DNA of 64,000 nucleotides from Ashinkailepas kermadecensis (Eukaryota; Arthropoda; Thecostraca; Neolepadidae). Both the position numbers and the translations under genes were made by a program. Within the stretch, counting starts at the first letter, position 1, and each line of letters opens with the position of its first letter. The stretch spans positions 761,501-825,500 of the forward strand of contig JAOTOM010005101.1 in the NCBI GenBank assembly GCA_034440615.1. Reading direction: 5' to 3'. The notes under the pieces are model-generated. The model worked only from the letters and a program-made list of their open reading frames with translations. It did not search any database and was not told the origin of the DNA. Below are positions 46,917 through 58,976 of the stretch, in pieces.

Positions 46917-47186
46917 TTACAGGCGCTTGGGGCGCGGCGACATCGCCGGCGACGCCATCAACACATGCGGCAGGTATTGGGAGGCGACGGCGGCCGCACT
47001 GTACGGGCAACCATCCGGCGCTGACATGCCACCCGCGCCACCGTACCCGGTGCTCATGCTCATGCTCGGCGCTCCAGCCGCGCACCAGCGGCGCGTCCAG
47101 GATGCCCGGCAGCGTTCCGTGTGCGATAGCTGCCCGATGCTCGCGCGCCCCAGTGAGAATGCGTTACGTACAGCGTTCGCTCTCAA
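46917..47186 (-). CDS. Candidate last exon of a host gene (low-complexity, transcription-factor-like tail)
   Basis: The frame ends MSAPDGCPYSAAAVASQYLP, then HVLMASPAMSPRPKRL and stop. Composition (Ala, Ser, Pro, Met, Gly) and high GC at third positions fit a regulatory-protein C terminus. The start of the exon is not defined. The opposite strand is also open for 177 codons, so composition alone could explain this. No family recognised. Confidence 0.25.
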   Translation of the reverse strand: MRANAVRNAFSLGRASIGQLSHTERCRASWTRRWCAAGAPSMSMSTGYGGAGGMSAPDGCPYSAAAVASQYLPHVLMASPAMSPRPKRL

Positions 47187-47350
47187 CGGTAGAACTTCTG
47201 GACGAACCCTCTCTTCTTGTATGTTTACGGAGCCGAACGCGCCTCGCCTTCTTGGCTAGATAGTCGCCGCTGGGCGGGGATCGAACGACGCAGTTCCCGC
47301 ACTGTTGATGTTGATAGTAAGTTTGCCGTTCACCGTGTCGTTTGCCGTAC

Positions 47351-47650
47351 TCATGCGGTGCGCTGACTTGATGCTGCTGCAGTGCGACACTGCTCGGTAG
47401 CCACGCTATGCGATATGACGCATATGGAGGCTGACAGTAGCCGCTTCAGCACGTCTGCGGCCATGTCCTGCATCGCCACCAGCTCTGCACTTGCCTTTTC
47501 ATGTTCCCGCTTAGAGAGCTCAAAGGTAGGCCACTGGTCGCAGACTTTACTGGTGAACTGAACCACGCTGTCCTCGTCAAACAGGCTGTTTTTGGGGCAC
47601 GGCCAAGATTCCCCATGAATCCACCAGTGCAACTGCCTCCTAGCCATTGT
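47351..47650 (-). CDS. Candidate terminal exon of an unknown gene
   Basis: 98 residues from ATG 47647 (MARRQLHWWIHGESWPCPKN), with a hydrophilic, helix-prone centre (FELSKREHEKASAELVAMQD) and a stop at 47351. An acceptor-like TTTTCTCCCCCAG ends near 47691 just upstream. No domain recognised and no partner exon identified. Confidence 0.3.
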   Translation of the reverse strand, partial: TMARRQLHWWIHGESWPCPKNSLFDEDSVVQFTSKVCDQWPTFELSKREHEKASAELVAMQDMAADVLKRLLSASICVISHSVATEQCRTAAASSQRTA

Positions 47651-47721
47651 TCGAAGCCACTTTCAAGTTTTGTGCACCTGGTGTCACCTGGGGGAGAAAA
47701 TACCGACCACAATTTCATCAT

Positions 47722-50700
47722 GTTACATTTGCCTTTTTACCAAGACATCTAGCTTCATCTGTCTCTTCATTCTAGCAACATCGAAGAAAATACTCCAAAT
47801 CAATATAGCTTTCGTCACTCGTGCCATGCGGCCTTGCTCGCGTCGCCCGGCTTCCCTGTGTTGTGCGTACAGGTCTAGAAAGTCATATTTGTGTGGTACC
47901 ACCATTAATAGATACAATTGCTGGACTTATGGCATTAATTTTTTTCACAGAAACATGCCACATTTGAGCCTTCCTCGTCGCTTTGACGTCAGCATACGTG
48001 CTACCAACTTACTACCATTTTTTTTCTTGAAAAAAAATACACTTCCAGGGAAATATATCCGAGGAAATACACTGTTCCGAGGAAAAATAATCACTTCCGC
48101 TGCCAGAACTATAATACAGTTTGTTTTGGTTCCTTTCTCCATTGGAACTCCCTTTGACTAGATGGGATTTTTGGCTCTACTAGGTGGGATTTCACGTACT
48201 AGGTGGGACGCATCCCATCTAGTTAGCATGTTAGATGAGGCCCTGAATGGATGTGGGAAAGTCATGCTAACTTTCGGATCGCTGCCGCACGCCGTTTTTT
48301 CAACATCCGCGGAAAACCTTAGGGGGTGTAAAATGACCCCACCCCCGAGGGTCCAAACACATCCATAGATGAAGAAGAACGCAACGGTTTCAAAAAAGAA
48401 CACCGAGCCAGGGTCTCGGTTCGGTAGCCAATCTGGGAGCATGTTTAGCCAAAGCGATGAGGTGCAACAAAGCTCAGCGGGTATCCGGATTTCTTAACAA
48501 CCAGAACATGTGAGAATGGAACCAATCATCGAAATGTATTAATCGCATTTTCCAAGCGAATCCCCATACGAAGCATTCCACCACGTCAAATATGGCGTAA
48601 GACTATCATGTGACGGCAATTAGCAAAACGTAGGAAGCCTAGCAGAAACCATAGATCGCACGAAGTGTGGCGAATGAGCCGAATACGCAGGGCGGGTGTG
48701 CACGCACAAGAACATTGGCGTGGTGGCGACCGAGTGTTATGAACCGGAGTTCCTGAAATTGAAGAAAAAAAATATTTGTAAGTGATTTGTACATGTGTAC
48801 GTTCAGCAGTTTGAGATGCTTATCCACGTATACTAAATGAAAAAGATTCGAACACGGTGAGGGGAGTTAGGATTTAAATCCGGTGACTCAGAAGCGATGG
48901 TGGTAGATTGGGCATCCCCACGGGACAATTTAGTGGGTCACTTGTTATTTGTTTCATTGGCCCTTTGAAAAATATGGTGGTCGAAATCCTGGGACTTTTT
49001 AAATGGGGCTAGGTGGACCCTCCAAATCCGCCCCCCCTTACGCAAATCCTAGGCGCACCAATGATAGGCACACCAATGAATGAATGATGCTGACCAATGA
49101 CGTGATAAGGCAGTCAGGCAGTTTTCGCCAACATCTTAAATTATCGGCAATAAATCCCACTAATGCCACATTTTTACCCCGACCACATGTGCATGTGGCA
49201 AGAGCGACAAAAATGCTGGCACTGCCGAGCTTGGCGATTGTTGTGACTATGATGTGGTGCCCGTTTCGGGTTGATCAGTGTATTGGTTCGCGAGCTATGT
49301 CGGTTGAGATCCAACCGATTCGGAGTACTAAAAATGATTATATTTTGAAGTACAAATTGCCGTTTCACATCTTAACCTGAGATGTGAGCTGAGTCTGGCG
49401 CTAAGATGAGTCGGTCGTATTTGTTCACGACAAGCATCAAATCCCATGTTAAACAGATGTTGGGGAGTCGCGCAAAGCTGGAGCATATGGCATGCGTCAC
49501 GCTTCGCCCACCCCTACAAACTATATAATTATAACTGTCCATCAAATCTGATAGCTCTAGAACGCGTCGCTCTCAGCTCGGAGGTGCCCCACTCAAGACA
49601 GACCTGTACGCGTCTGACGATCATGCGGTACAGCGCACCCGGCCGCCGGCTCCAAAAGCACGCACTTCCCCATCAGGGGCATGCCTTCACGAAATTTTGT
49701 ATTCCTGTGATTTGTGTTATATGCTGTGTCCCTGACCACTGATTTCGACATGACCCCGATTGACGCCACGTGGCACGTGCCCGTGTACCCGGCATGACCC
49801 GAAACCAGCACCATAATATGTCCGCCGCACCGCCGCATCACGTGCGGAAACTTAGGAGAAATTTACTTGGCCATTTTGGCATAGAATGCGTGGAAGCGAC
49901 ACATACGGACAGGACAGCCAGACAGACATTTCGTCAACATCTTAGAAAACCAACCGCCATGCATTAGCTCTTCAATAAAGAATTATCGTGATATAGTCAC
50001 TCTAAATTATATCTAAGATTTCGGGGGAAGATTGTATCGTCAACAATTAGTGGTCGGCTATTGAGTGGTTCGTGGGTGCCCAATGGGTGTGCGCCAGCTC
50101 CGACTCTGCCCCACCGTCTGAGCACCAGCGGCACGTGGCTGCGCTAGTCCACCTGCCCGAGCCGGCCCACTGATCATACTGCAAACGTGATGTCAGACTC
50201 GCCCGAGGCTACCGGCAGACCGGCCCGACGATAGTACAACGCGATAAACAATCCGCCAGCGTGCAGCGTTGTCTGAAGGCCAACTCTTGAGTGGCCGGTG
50301 ACCACAGTGCCCCCCTCCCTCTACCGAACCCCCCGTGGAGTCTGACGCTCAGGAGTCCGCCTGGTGGCAGGGTCGACGCGGAGTCGGCGGCTGGCACCTG
50401 ACCGCACCACAGCAAGAACGGCGCGAGATCCGTGTTGTGACGAGAGTGGCGAGAGATATACTCCATGGCGGCAGAAGCAGTGTAATAAATGTCACGAGTG
50501 GTTGGCGGAACGGTGAAGCGTCAGTGTGGTAGCAGGAACAGTGATATATTGGCCTGGTGGCTGGAGCAGAAAGGTCAACCTGATCAGCAAGGTGAACTGA
50601 TCTGAACTTATACTGTGTTGTCCGAAGCATAGCCAGCTGGATAAGGTGTACAAAGTTCGAATTCGCTGTCATCACGAGCGTTGCCATCTTTGGTTTCTGT

Positions 50701-50732
50701 ACGATAACTTCGTGCAAACCGGGCGCGCTTTG
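47722..50732. other. Anonymous sequence
   Basis: No reliable gene or element. Imperfect inverted repeat of ACTAGGTGGGA and GCATCCCATCTAG near 48160-48225. The motif GTCAACATCTTA recurs near 49125 and 49935. Confidence 0.4.
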
Positions 50733-50832
50733 CTGTGATAACACACAGTGACGGGGAAGCCACCTGCTGGTAAGCCGCCAGACTGTGATAACACACAGTG
50801 ACGGAGAAGCCACCTGCTGGTAAGCCGCCAGA
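50733..50832. repeat. Direct duplication of a 50-bp unit
   Basis: Two nearly identical copies beginning CTGTGATAACACACAGTGAC at 50733 and 50783, with one visible difference (GGGG versus GGAG). Confidence 0.95.
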
Positions 50833-51077
50833 CTGCACCAGCATCCTGTCAGCGGCAGCTCAAGGATGCCCCCGAAGCATCTGACAGTGGCTGCTACTCA
50901 CCACCTAGGTTCCGCTTGACAAAGCACCCCGTCTGTCAAGCCTACATGAGGTGCTGAAGGATTCCCTTTCAAAGCAGAGTGTACAGCGCGCATCAGATTG
51001 TTAACTGCCTACGGCGGCAGGGGCGCTGTCGAGTGAAGTTGCCCCCGAAAACGGTGTCTGTGCGTTGAGCGAGGCCG

Positions 51078-51230
51078 ATGGAAGACGTGCCCGCCTCGCT
51101 GGAGCCAGGCCTGGCCGAGCTGCCCACGGTGATCCCCGAGGAGGACGGCGAGGACGAGTGGCCCGGATCGGCCGGCCGACTGAACCAGAGGCGCCGCTCC
51201 ACATCGCTGCCTGACTTGGACACCGCCACC
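51078..51230 (+). CDS. Candidate first coding exon of a host gene
   Basis: ATG at 51078 in a GCCGATGG context opens 51 codons with strong GC at third positions: MEDVPASLEPGLAELPTVIP, then an acidic EEDGEDEWPG block and NQRRRSTSLPDLDTAT. The RRRSTSLP segment looks like a basophilic-kinase or 14-3-3 site (inference). A donor GTGAGC lies at 51231, phase 0, and a CA microsatellite follows in what would be the intron. No gene family recognised. The next exon was not found. Confidence 0.45.
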
Positions 51231-51326
51231 GTGAGCCTCTACCCCACCCCATCACACGCCGACTCTCACGGGGAGCCGGCATCACTGGCGTGGCGTGGGA
51301 GAGGGAACAGGCTGACCCTCCCCCTA

Positions 51327-51343
51327 CACAAACACACACACAC

Positions 51344-51398
<55 letters not shown>

Positions 51399-51400
51399 CA
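51327..51400. repeat. (CA)n microsatellite followed by (TA)n
   Basis: About 60 bp of CA with a few variants, then TATATATATA, ending near 51400. Confidence 0.95.
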
Positions 51401-51574
51401 GTTGGTGGTCGGCTGGGAACTGTGGATGGATCGGCAGTGTCGGGGCGGTCAACCGATTCATGGCCAAGGAGCTGTTCAGTCGCGGCTTTTGACCATTGCA
51501 GGGAGCGGGTACAGGGAGGGGGCACCGGAACCACATGCCCCATGAAAGTCCATAAGAGAAGGCTACAGTGAAGT

Positions 51575-51860
51575 TCCATCAAAAACCTCACCCTCGTTCA
51601 ACGGATTTTCAGTCAAAGGTGCCTCTCAGAGGAATAGGCGCCTCTTAATACGAAAAGGCTTCAAGGCTTAGTATGTTCGATAGCAGCTCCCGCCGCCTCC
51701 TCCGCTCAACCAAGTTTCTCTTCAGGACTTTCGCAGTGGCGCTCCTCCGAACAAATGGCGCCCCCACAGATGAGTGCTCTCCATCATGCAATTTTTTAAT
51801 CCGTCCCTGGTTCAAAGATCCTGGACAGTGGACAGGCTGGGATTTTAGTCAGGCAGAAGC
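51575..51860. repeat. Copy of the degenerate repeat also seen at 14.0-14.9 kb
   Basis: Blocks of TTTTCAGTCAAAGGTGCCTC and GGCGCTCCTCCGAACAAATG type resemble those at 14041-14860. Confidence 0.45.
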
Positions 51861-52364
51861 CATGAGATAACCAGCAATAGAGTTGTTTTGGGGCTGTAGC
51901 TCATCGAGGGCCCGGAAGCGACCAGAACATTTGGACCGGTGAAAGGCCCTAACATGAATGCCCTCAAGAGGGAGCAGGCTGTAGGTGATTGGTGAGAACC
52001 ATTGGAAGGGGGTCAGGGTGCCCGGAGAACACAGCCAGCAGCTAATAAGAGCAGATAATAAAGTCCGAACGTTATATGTCAGAGGCCGACAATAAACCAC
52101 AAAATCATGCTCCTGGTGGACATCCGGTACACGAGGTGAACCAGCTGCATTGCCGTATGGAACGACTTTCAAAGGTATTTTATTTGCATTCATGATCAAC
52201 TTTTTCCCGTATTCGATATTTCTACCGAAGCACAAGGAAGAGGGCTGGGAGGACCGTCTAGTCATTGTCAAACTGAGGGTCGTGCAGCAACGCGAAAAAT
52301 AAGCGGAGCGTGAAAGCGAGAACTAGCCAGTGGTGCAGCTTTGAATGATTTTGAGAGGGCATTT

Positions 52365-52515
52365 ACCCCCATCCCCTCTCCAGTGTTGGCTGTGCCCTCC
52401 CAATAATTTCAACTTTTAACATGGAACTCTACGTGGTATGTCATCCCCTGAATCAATTTGGACCCACCCATTGCCTTCACGTATTGCGCCCTTTCAATAA
52501 TTTTCAGAAACGTAC
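52365..52515 (-). repeat. Dispersed repeat, inverted partner of 14355-14500
   Basis: The reverse complement shares TTTCTGAAAATTATT, TGAAGGCAATGGGT, the TTCCATGTTAAA region and TTGAAATTATT in the same order with 14355-14500. Confidence 0.75.
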
Positions 52516-53909
52516 ACCTATGAAACCAGCTATAGTGAAGCTAGGGGACACAGGGTCACGGCACCCTACCCACAAAGTGCTTCGGTTGTAGGTTAAAACT
52601 TACACTTTTCTGCATTTTTTACGGAATCTAGGGAACCTATATCAGAAAATAAAGTTGTTTGAATCAGTTGTTCGGTTAAGAACAAGCGAAATCTGAGGAG
52701 CTTGTGTTCGAAAATTGGTGGATTTTTTAATTGCTTCTCCCAAGCAATCACTGAACCGGTGAGTTTGATCTGGTAATGGCAATTAATACCAGGTTTGTTG
52801 AGTTCGGGTCAATAGATGACCTGCCATACTCGGTTAAAGGTCAAAATTTGTAACTTGTCAGATTGCTCTCAATTTCAATACATCTGATCAATTGCTACCA
52901 TTATACCTTGCCAGATTGCTAGCAATTTGAATACCAATAGATTCCGAGTTCAGGAGAGCTAAGTACAGTCGGTGCGAGGCATAATTGTTGTCGGATCGTC
53001 AATCAGCACAATGACGAAATTTGATTGGTCACCATCCTACGAACCCACTGTCATTCACCCCGATGCTACATCTGGAGCAAATGACATCGGAGGGAAAGTT
53101 CATTGTAGATCACCAAAGCCCGTAAAGTCCACTGTTCAATGCTGAATCAAGTATTGGGCAATCAGAGCCGGATCGAGCGCCCTATCCGGCCTGATATGGG
53201 AAGTCGGAACACCAGCTATCTAGTCAGATATTCCGGCCGGAGCAGGTATCCCGTGCATCTCGATATCGGATATGCGTTCAATGCATGCATCGGATATGCA
53301 TCCAGATATCGGAAATTGAACTTCCTCGGCAGAAGCTAAGCGTGACCGACTTTCCGACTGGAGTTGTGATATCAGATATCTATCAATAAATGGCACAAGT
53401 TTTGATAGATAACCGCTATCAATTGACAAGCCTGCTGATAAAGAACCACACGGTGCTGCGAGTATGCCAAGGAAATTCATATCTGAATAATGTCAGTACA
53501 AACAGTCAAAGTCCTAGGGTTTCGACCAATATAAGCGTAGGGGAGGATCGTAAGAATTTGAACAAATTGAATTGATCAAGACGGAGCATCTCCTTTCTAA
53601 CACCGAAATAAATGTTGGAGGTATGCTTAGGTAGGTGAGTGAATTGCTGGTGTATATGTCCTCGCTAAAATAGCTTCCATGGCACAATCTGCATGTTCTA
53701 GCCTATCTGATAAAACTTGTTTGCAGGTCAAATGGGGCACTTGCGGGAGCGTTCGGACGTCGGTGAAAGAGAAATGTGACTGAGTAGGAGAGATGAGACG
53801 GGAGTCGTTGGAGTTAATACCTTTATTGTTATTGCAAGCATAATTTTTGACCTTCCGCTCATTATCGATTACGATGAATTGAAAGAACTGAAGCACACTT
53901 AAGCTAAAA
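52516..53909. other. Anonymous sequence with short palindromes
   Basis: 53255-53320 holds overlapping near-palindromes (GATATCGGATATGCG, TGCATGCATCGGATATGCA). No gene seen. Confidence 0.4.
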
Positions 53910-54097
53910 CAAGGAGAATTAAGAGGGGACGAGTGGTCTAGGGGTAAGATGCTCGTCTCACAATCGAAAGGTTGTGGGTTCGAGTCTCACCTGTCGCTAC
54001 TCTTCGCCCGCGACCAATCGGCGTGAGAGATTTGCGACGCTACATGACTCAACGGTCGACGTGTCGTAAAACCAATAACCAACCAAGGAGAATTAAG
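53910..54097 (+). mobile_element. tRNA-derived SINE, family B, complete with target-site duplication
   Basis: The insert 53924-54083 (160 bp) is flanked by perfect 14-bp direct repeats CAAGGAGAATTAAG at 53910-53923 and 54084-54097. The A box TGGTCTAGGGG (53934) and B box GGTTCGAGTC (53977-53986) mark a tRNA-like head. The T-arm pairs, but anticodon and acceptor stems do not, so this is not a tRNA gene. The tail is GTAAAACCAATAACCAAC. It is unlike family A at 15602 in both head and body. Confidence 0.85.
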
Positions 54098-56439
54098 CAG
54101 ATTACTCTTGGCATAATGCATGGTCTTTTGGATATCATAAGGATCAGCCCAAAAGTTCCATCAAGTACATCATGAACAATGTTCGGTGCAATGCTGCATA
54201 AGTAATCTTCAACCTGTATTGTCATCATCTAAGAACTCATCCCACTTTGATCACAAACAGCTATAACTCTTGAACACCGTATCTGTATGAGCATGCAAAG
54301 CAACCGCTGCACACAAAAAGCACAATGGCTGCAACGGTTAAATGCTTGAGACTCGTGCACAGAGGCGAAAAAAACCAACGACACGCCGACGCACGTCGGT
54401 GACAGCTAAAGGGACACGGAAGACTAATGAGACAGCCAAAGGCTGACATGTCTTTTTCTTTCCAAGCCTGAAAACACTTCTCTTTTTTTAAATCAATCGT
54501 ATCAGTCCATTTCTGGGCTAGTTTACATTAGAAGATGGCATATTTTATATAGTGGTAGCGTCCTTATGAGACAGCTGCTGGCTGAAAAAAAAACTGCGGT
54601 ACAAGTGGCGGCCTATGCTAAATTCTCATAGACGTCGGCGGTATGCCGGTGAGACAGCAAGTGAGCTGTCTCATGCGGGACATTTGTGGCGCGTTGAACC
54701 TTATTGAATGACCTAGCTGAACGAAGTAGAATCGGGTCCTGGGAAATGACGTCATGGAAGTTAAGGGCATCTGCTTGCCCTTAATTAGCGCAATAATTCG
54801 TGAAACAAAAAAGCAAATAAACACGAAGACAATTTTTTTCACGCAACTTCCAACAGATACCAAAATCATTACCACCTTCTTTCATGGATCCGCGGGTACA
54901 TATATATAGTTTTCTGTGATGTCATTTGGAGAACTAATTATACCTAGTGGTTTGAATGGTTTCCCCTTGAATGGTAGGAAATTGAATCTCCTTGAATGGT
55001 ATGAAATAGCCTTGGGTTTTCCATGATCTTTGTCCACCGGTTGGTACGTTCATCAAGTCCTCGGTGGGAATAAAGACGATTCTGCGTTATTTTTGCCCTT
55101 GAGGAACAACAAGTTGAAGTACGGAGGGCAGCTCTTGCGCGTAAAGAATATGTCCTTCGGTGCTGGAGGAAAGTGGGAACGATGTTGCAGACCGGTGCCC
55201 AATGATGATGTCAACGCATCACCAGGAGCAGGTAATTAATGTTTTTTTGTGGTGATTCACTGGACAATTCCATGCAAGCAAGGAATTAATTTTCTTGTGT
55301 TGGCGATGCCTGCTGACCAGGTTTACGTACCTAGGTAGGTAGGTAGGTGCCTACCTACCACAGGGTTCTGTCTATGCTTTGTAATCCTAAATGTGGACAA
55401 GAATTTGTGGAGTAATAAAATATGGAGAGGGTGCTTTTCTTTCAGCCTGCGACATCTGAATCTCTGCTTGTGCTATCCAGTGAGTCTTGAGGATTTTATT
55501 GCAGAGCTGTTAATTGTCGAACAATACCATTCAACCCCCAGATAAGAAGGATGAGATAATAATTTGCTGGAGAGGATGATGTTCTGGGTGCCAAAAATCT
55601 AGCAATAATCAATTTTTCATATTGCACCATGTCCACATTCCCAAGATACAAAATAGGTTCAACTTCTGGCAGCAGGCTGACTTTATTTGATGTGGATTTT
55701 ATACATCTAGTTGTGCCACTGAAATTGTCAATGATGTAATGTCAATAGGTATTACCATTCCAATTATGTCTATTCCTACTAAATCATAATCTTTGTGTGC
55801 TGCTGTAACCACAAAAGGTATTGTGTATTGTTATCACATCCTTCACAACTGCATCATTGTTATTTGTGGCCAATTGGAATTCAGCAAAATTTGGCCATCC
55901 ATGACACCTAGACAAATATGTTGGCAATTTTAGATCAACTCATATTCATGCTGTTACCCTTAAGCCAGCCAAGACAACATGGTAAATTTGTGCTTGGAAG
56001 GTGTTTTTGTAAATTCTTGGACCTTATTGCAATAGTTGACCAGTGCAATAGTTGTGAAGGTAACCAAGATGATGGGACCATCCATTTTCTGTGCAAATGC
56101 TTGTTTTTCAGTTTGGAAGCAAAATAACATTAAAAAGAGACTTTGAGTCATGTAACAGTAAAAAAGTGAATGTTTAAAAAAATATAAATAACAATTAAAC
56201 ATACCTGACCTCCCTTCGAATACAAAAATCAAGGAAGGAAACTGGAAAATTTCAAACAATATGTTTTCTTCCAATTACCCAACTTATAAAAACTTAACAC
56301 AATCTAATGAAACCTAACATAATATGCTTTGAAAGAAAAACAGTTTCCAATTTTGTTTTGAGAATTTTGTTGATTTTTTAAAACACTTCCAGCTTATGAA
56401 TCCAAAACTAACCTAACCAAACTAGTATTATTGCAGCTT
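54098..56439. other. Anonymous sequence
   Basis: No reliable gene. At 55030-55230 an open frame ends at a GCAG/GTAATT donor-like site but has no other support. A palindromic CCTAGGTAGGTAGGTAGG / CCTACCTACC stretch lies at 55330-55360. Confidence 0.4.
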
Positions 56440-56444
56440 AAGGT

Positions 56445-56725
56445 ATCATAAGACAAGTTTTGCACACATTCTACTCCATAAAACATACAAAGGGGTTAGT
56501 TTTCGTTAAGTTAGGTTAGATTAGGCTCGTGTTGTAAGTTATGCTTTTTTGGAAAAAATGGGCAATTAAAAAAAATGCTGAAGTATTCTTTGTTCAAAAA
56601 CAGTTTATGCTGGGTTAGGTTAGATATGGTTAGGTTTTTGCTTTTCAATTTTTCTAAAGAAAATAATTGTTTGCAAATTATCCATTTTAACAGATAATTT
56701 GTATTGCATGGAAAGTTAGGCTAGG
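56445..56725. repeat. Dispersed repeat with TTAGG motifs, copy 2
   Basis: Partner of 39330-39570, same orientation, more diverged. Confidence 0.5.
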
Positions 56726-56984
56726 TTAGATTATGTTACATTTTTTTTTTTTTTTGAATGCTACTTTGTATGCTATATTGCAACAACTTTGTATGCTACT
56801 TACTTACTTACAACTTTGTATGCTATACTTTGTATGCTATTGCCGCCTCCAGCGGCGGCCCCCAAAAATATTTTGTGGATTTGAAGATGACAAAACTCAC
56901 GATTCGAAACATAAAAAAGTGCTACTCTCCAATTTCTAGCTGAAATACGTACCAACTGCAATGAGGATCAAACATGCTTTTTCA

Positions 56985-58130
56985 ACACGGCGAAGCAAGC
57001 GTGTGAAGAACTTGTTTTATTAACCATAAAGACATAAAAGATCAGTGCAACTATGAGCCACAAGGGCCCTTCTTGGTTGCACTTTGGACACTGAACCAGA
57101 TGCCCACCAAATCTGTCTATCAGCCCTCCCTGGAATACAGAAAACAAGCCCCTTATTCTTATAATGATTGTCTATGCCGTTTTTAAAGATGTTCAGTGTG
57201 TTGCTACTGACAATGGTTCCTGGCAGCTGGTTCCAGTGTTCGACTACCCTGTTGGTGAAGAAGACTGTCTTAACCTTGTCCTGCTGTGATTAACTTTAAT
57301 TTTGAATTGATGACCTCTAATTGCATCATTTCTGTTAAATTCAAACATTTCCCTGAGATATCCCTGTTCCTGACCATGAGCAAATTTAAAAACCTCGATG
57401 AGATCTCCTCTCAGCCTTCTATATCTAAGTGAAAACATATTCAATTTCTTCAATCTTTCCTCATATGCCAGGTTGCCTATACCATTAACCATTTTTGTTG
57501 CCCTCTTTTGTACTCTCTCTAAAAGCCAACAATCTTTCTCATAACTAGGGGACCAAGCTTGGACACAATATTCTAAATGTGGCCTGACATATGCACAGTA
57601 AAGCTTCCTGATGACCTCACTTTTGTATGACACATTCCTCTGTATTGCCCCAAGCATTCTTAGTGCCTCCTTCCTGGCTTCTTTGGTCTGTTCTGATGCC
57701 CCCAATTTTGTGTTCAAAATAACACCTAAGTCCTTCTCCTGCTGAGTCACAGATAGTACTTGGCCACCCATCAAGTATGGTGCCTTCATATGCTGCCTAC
57801 CTACATGCATGACTTTGCACTTATCAAAATTAAACTTCATTTGCAATTTTACGGACCACTTCACAAGCTCGTCTAAGTCATTATGCAGCAAAACCTGCTC
57901 ATTGTGCCCTGTTATTGCCCTAAAGATCTTCAAATCATCCGCAAATTTCAAAACCTTACTTCTTAGGCCACATTCAATGCTATTCACAAATATAATGAAT
58001 AATAGTGGCCCCAGTACCAACCCCTGAGGGACTCCACTAAGAACATTTTGCCATGATGATTTTGTACCATTTAGCATCACTCTCTGCTGTCTATCTGAGA
58101 ATTTGAGATATATGCAAATAATTTGAGACA
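56985..58130 (-). pseudogene. CR1-like LINE, 5'-truncated, C-terminal RT to 3' end
   Basis: The open frame from 58224 enters the element near 58130 and reads RT blocks VLSGVPQGLVLGPLLF, KFADDLKIF (the xADD site), QMKFNFDKCKVMHVGR, KDLGVI and a thumb region (YVRPHLEYCVQAWSP, RVQKRATKMV, RLKKLNMFSLRYRRLRGDLI). This signature is typical of CR1/Rex-like elements. The frame closes at 57244. A one-base shift near 57285 restores the conserved end TVFFTNRVVEHWNQLPGTIV to about 57110. AATAAA on the minus strand near 57020 marks the 3' end. The truncated 5' end and single slip suggest a fairly young insertion. Confidence 0.85.
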
Positions 58131-58716
58131 GCTCACAGGTTCGTCGGTGACAGCTTCGGCATTTTTTCACCCCTGCGAGTCGTGCAGCTAAGCTGGAGTG
58201 CAGCACTGAGTTGCAGTAGGCCATCAGATATAGTGCTCAGCGACAGTTCTCGCACCCGAAATCCTCTTGCGACTCGTGGCACCCGTGCACGGAGTGCACG
58301 ACCACTTCAGATATCCACCGCATGCTCAATCCATGACTCGCTGAGCCCGTATTTTAAAGAACAATACACACATTTCGTCTCGTCGCTTCCGTCTTCAATG
58401 GTGGAAGTTCCTGCAGAAGAACCGTCGCGATGCATGAAGGATTGGAATGCGCATTCACCACCCGGCATTTGCTCCTGTCCATTTTCCCGTCGTCCCTATA
58501 AATACGTGACGATCGCGCTTACAGTGATGCTCTGCTTATGGACAAGATATTTTACTGTCGTAACATTCTTCTCGCGTTTCTCTCGACTGCCTCCACTTGT
58601 ACCGTTTTAGCTTTGCTGTTCACGTCGCCTCGTTTTCTTCTTCGAAGCCTTGTTGGCCTGGGTGGCTCTTTGGGAAGCCTTGGAAACGCTTCGGAGAAAC
58701 AATACGCTGCATCTGC
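58131..58716. other. Anonymous sequence
   Basis: Between the LINE and the 24-bp arrays. No supported gene. Confidence 0.35.
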
Positions 58717-58915
58717 AGCGTATTGTTCCATGACGCAGCATCTGCTACATTCCGTGCCGCTGAATCTGCTGCATTCCGTGGCGATGCGTCTGCTGCATTC
58801 CGTGACGCGGCATCTGCTACATTCCGTGACGCGGCATCTGCTACATTCCGTGACGCGGCATCTGCTGCATTCTGTGACGCGGCATCTGCTGCATTCCGTG
58901 ACGCGGCATCTGCTT
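58717..58915. repeat. 24-bp tandem array A, about 7-8 copies
   Basis: Unit TCTGCTGCATTCCGTGACGC plus GGCA. The left-hand units are more diverged. Encodes SAAFRDAA on plus and CRVTECSR on minus; neither is a recognised protein. Confidence 0.95.
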
Positions 58916-58976
58916 TGTTGACCCTGGAATATATGCAGTGATGGCGGCCTGGCGTTCCGTGCGCAGCTCGAAGCCA

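Noticed and set aside
46730..47263. 177-codon plus-strand frame in GC-rich DNA
   Set aside because: Arg/Cys/His-rich composition typical of an antisense shadow, with no domain.
50209..50844. Minus-strand frames with ITVWRLTSRWLP-like repeats
   Set aside because: They follow from the 50-bp duplication and carry no motif.
53924..53998. Possible tRNA gene with good A and B boxes
   Set aside because: Acceptor and anticodon stems do not pair, and the sequence is the head of a 160-bp insert with target-site duplications, so it is a SINE.
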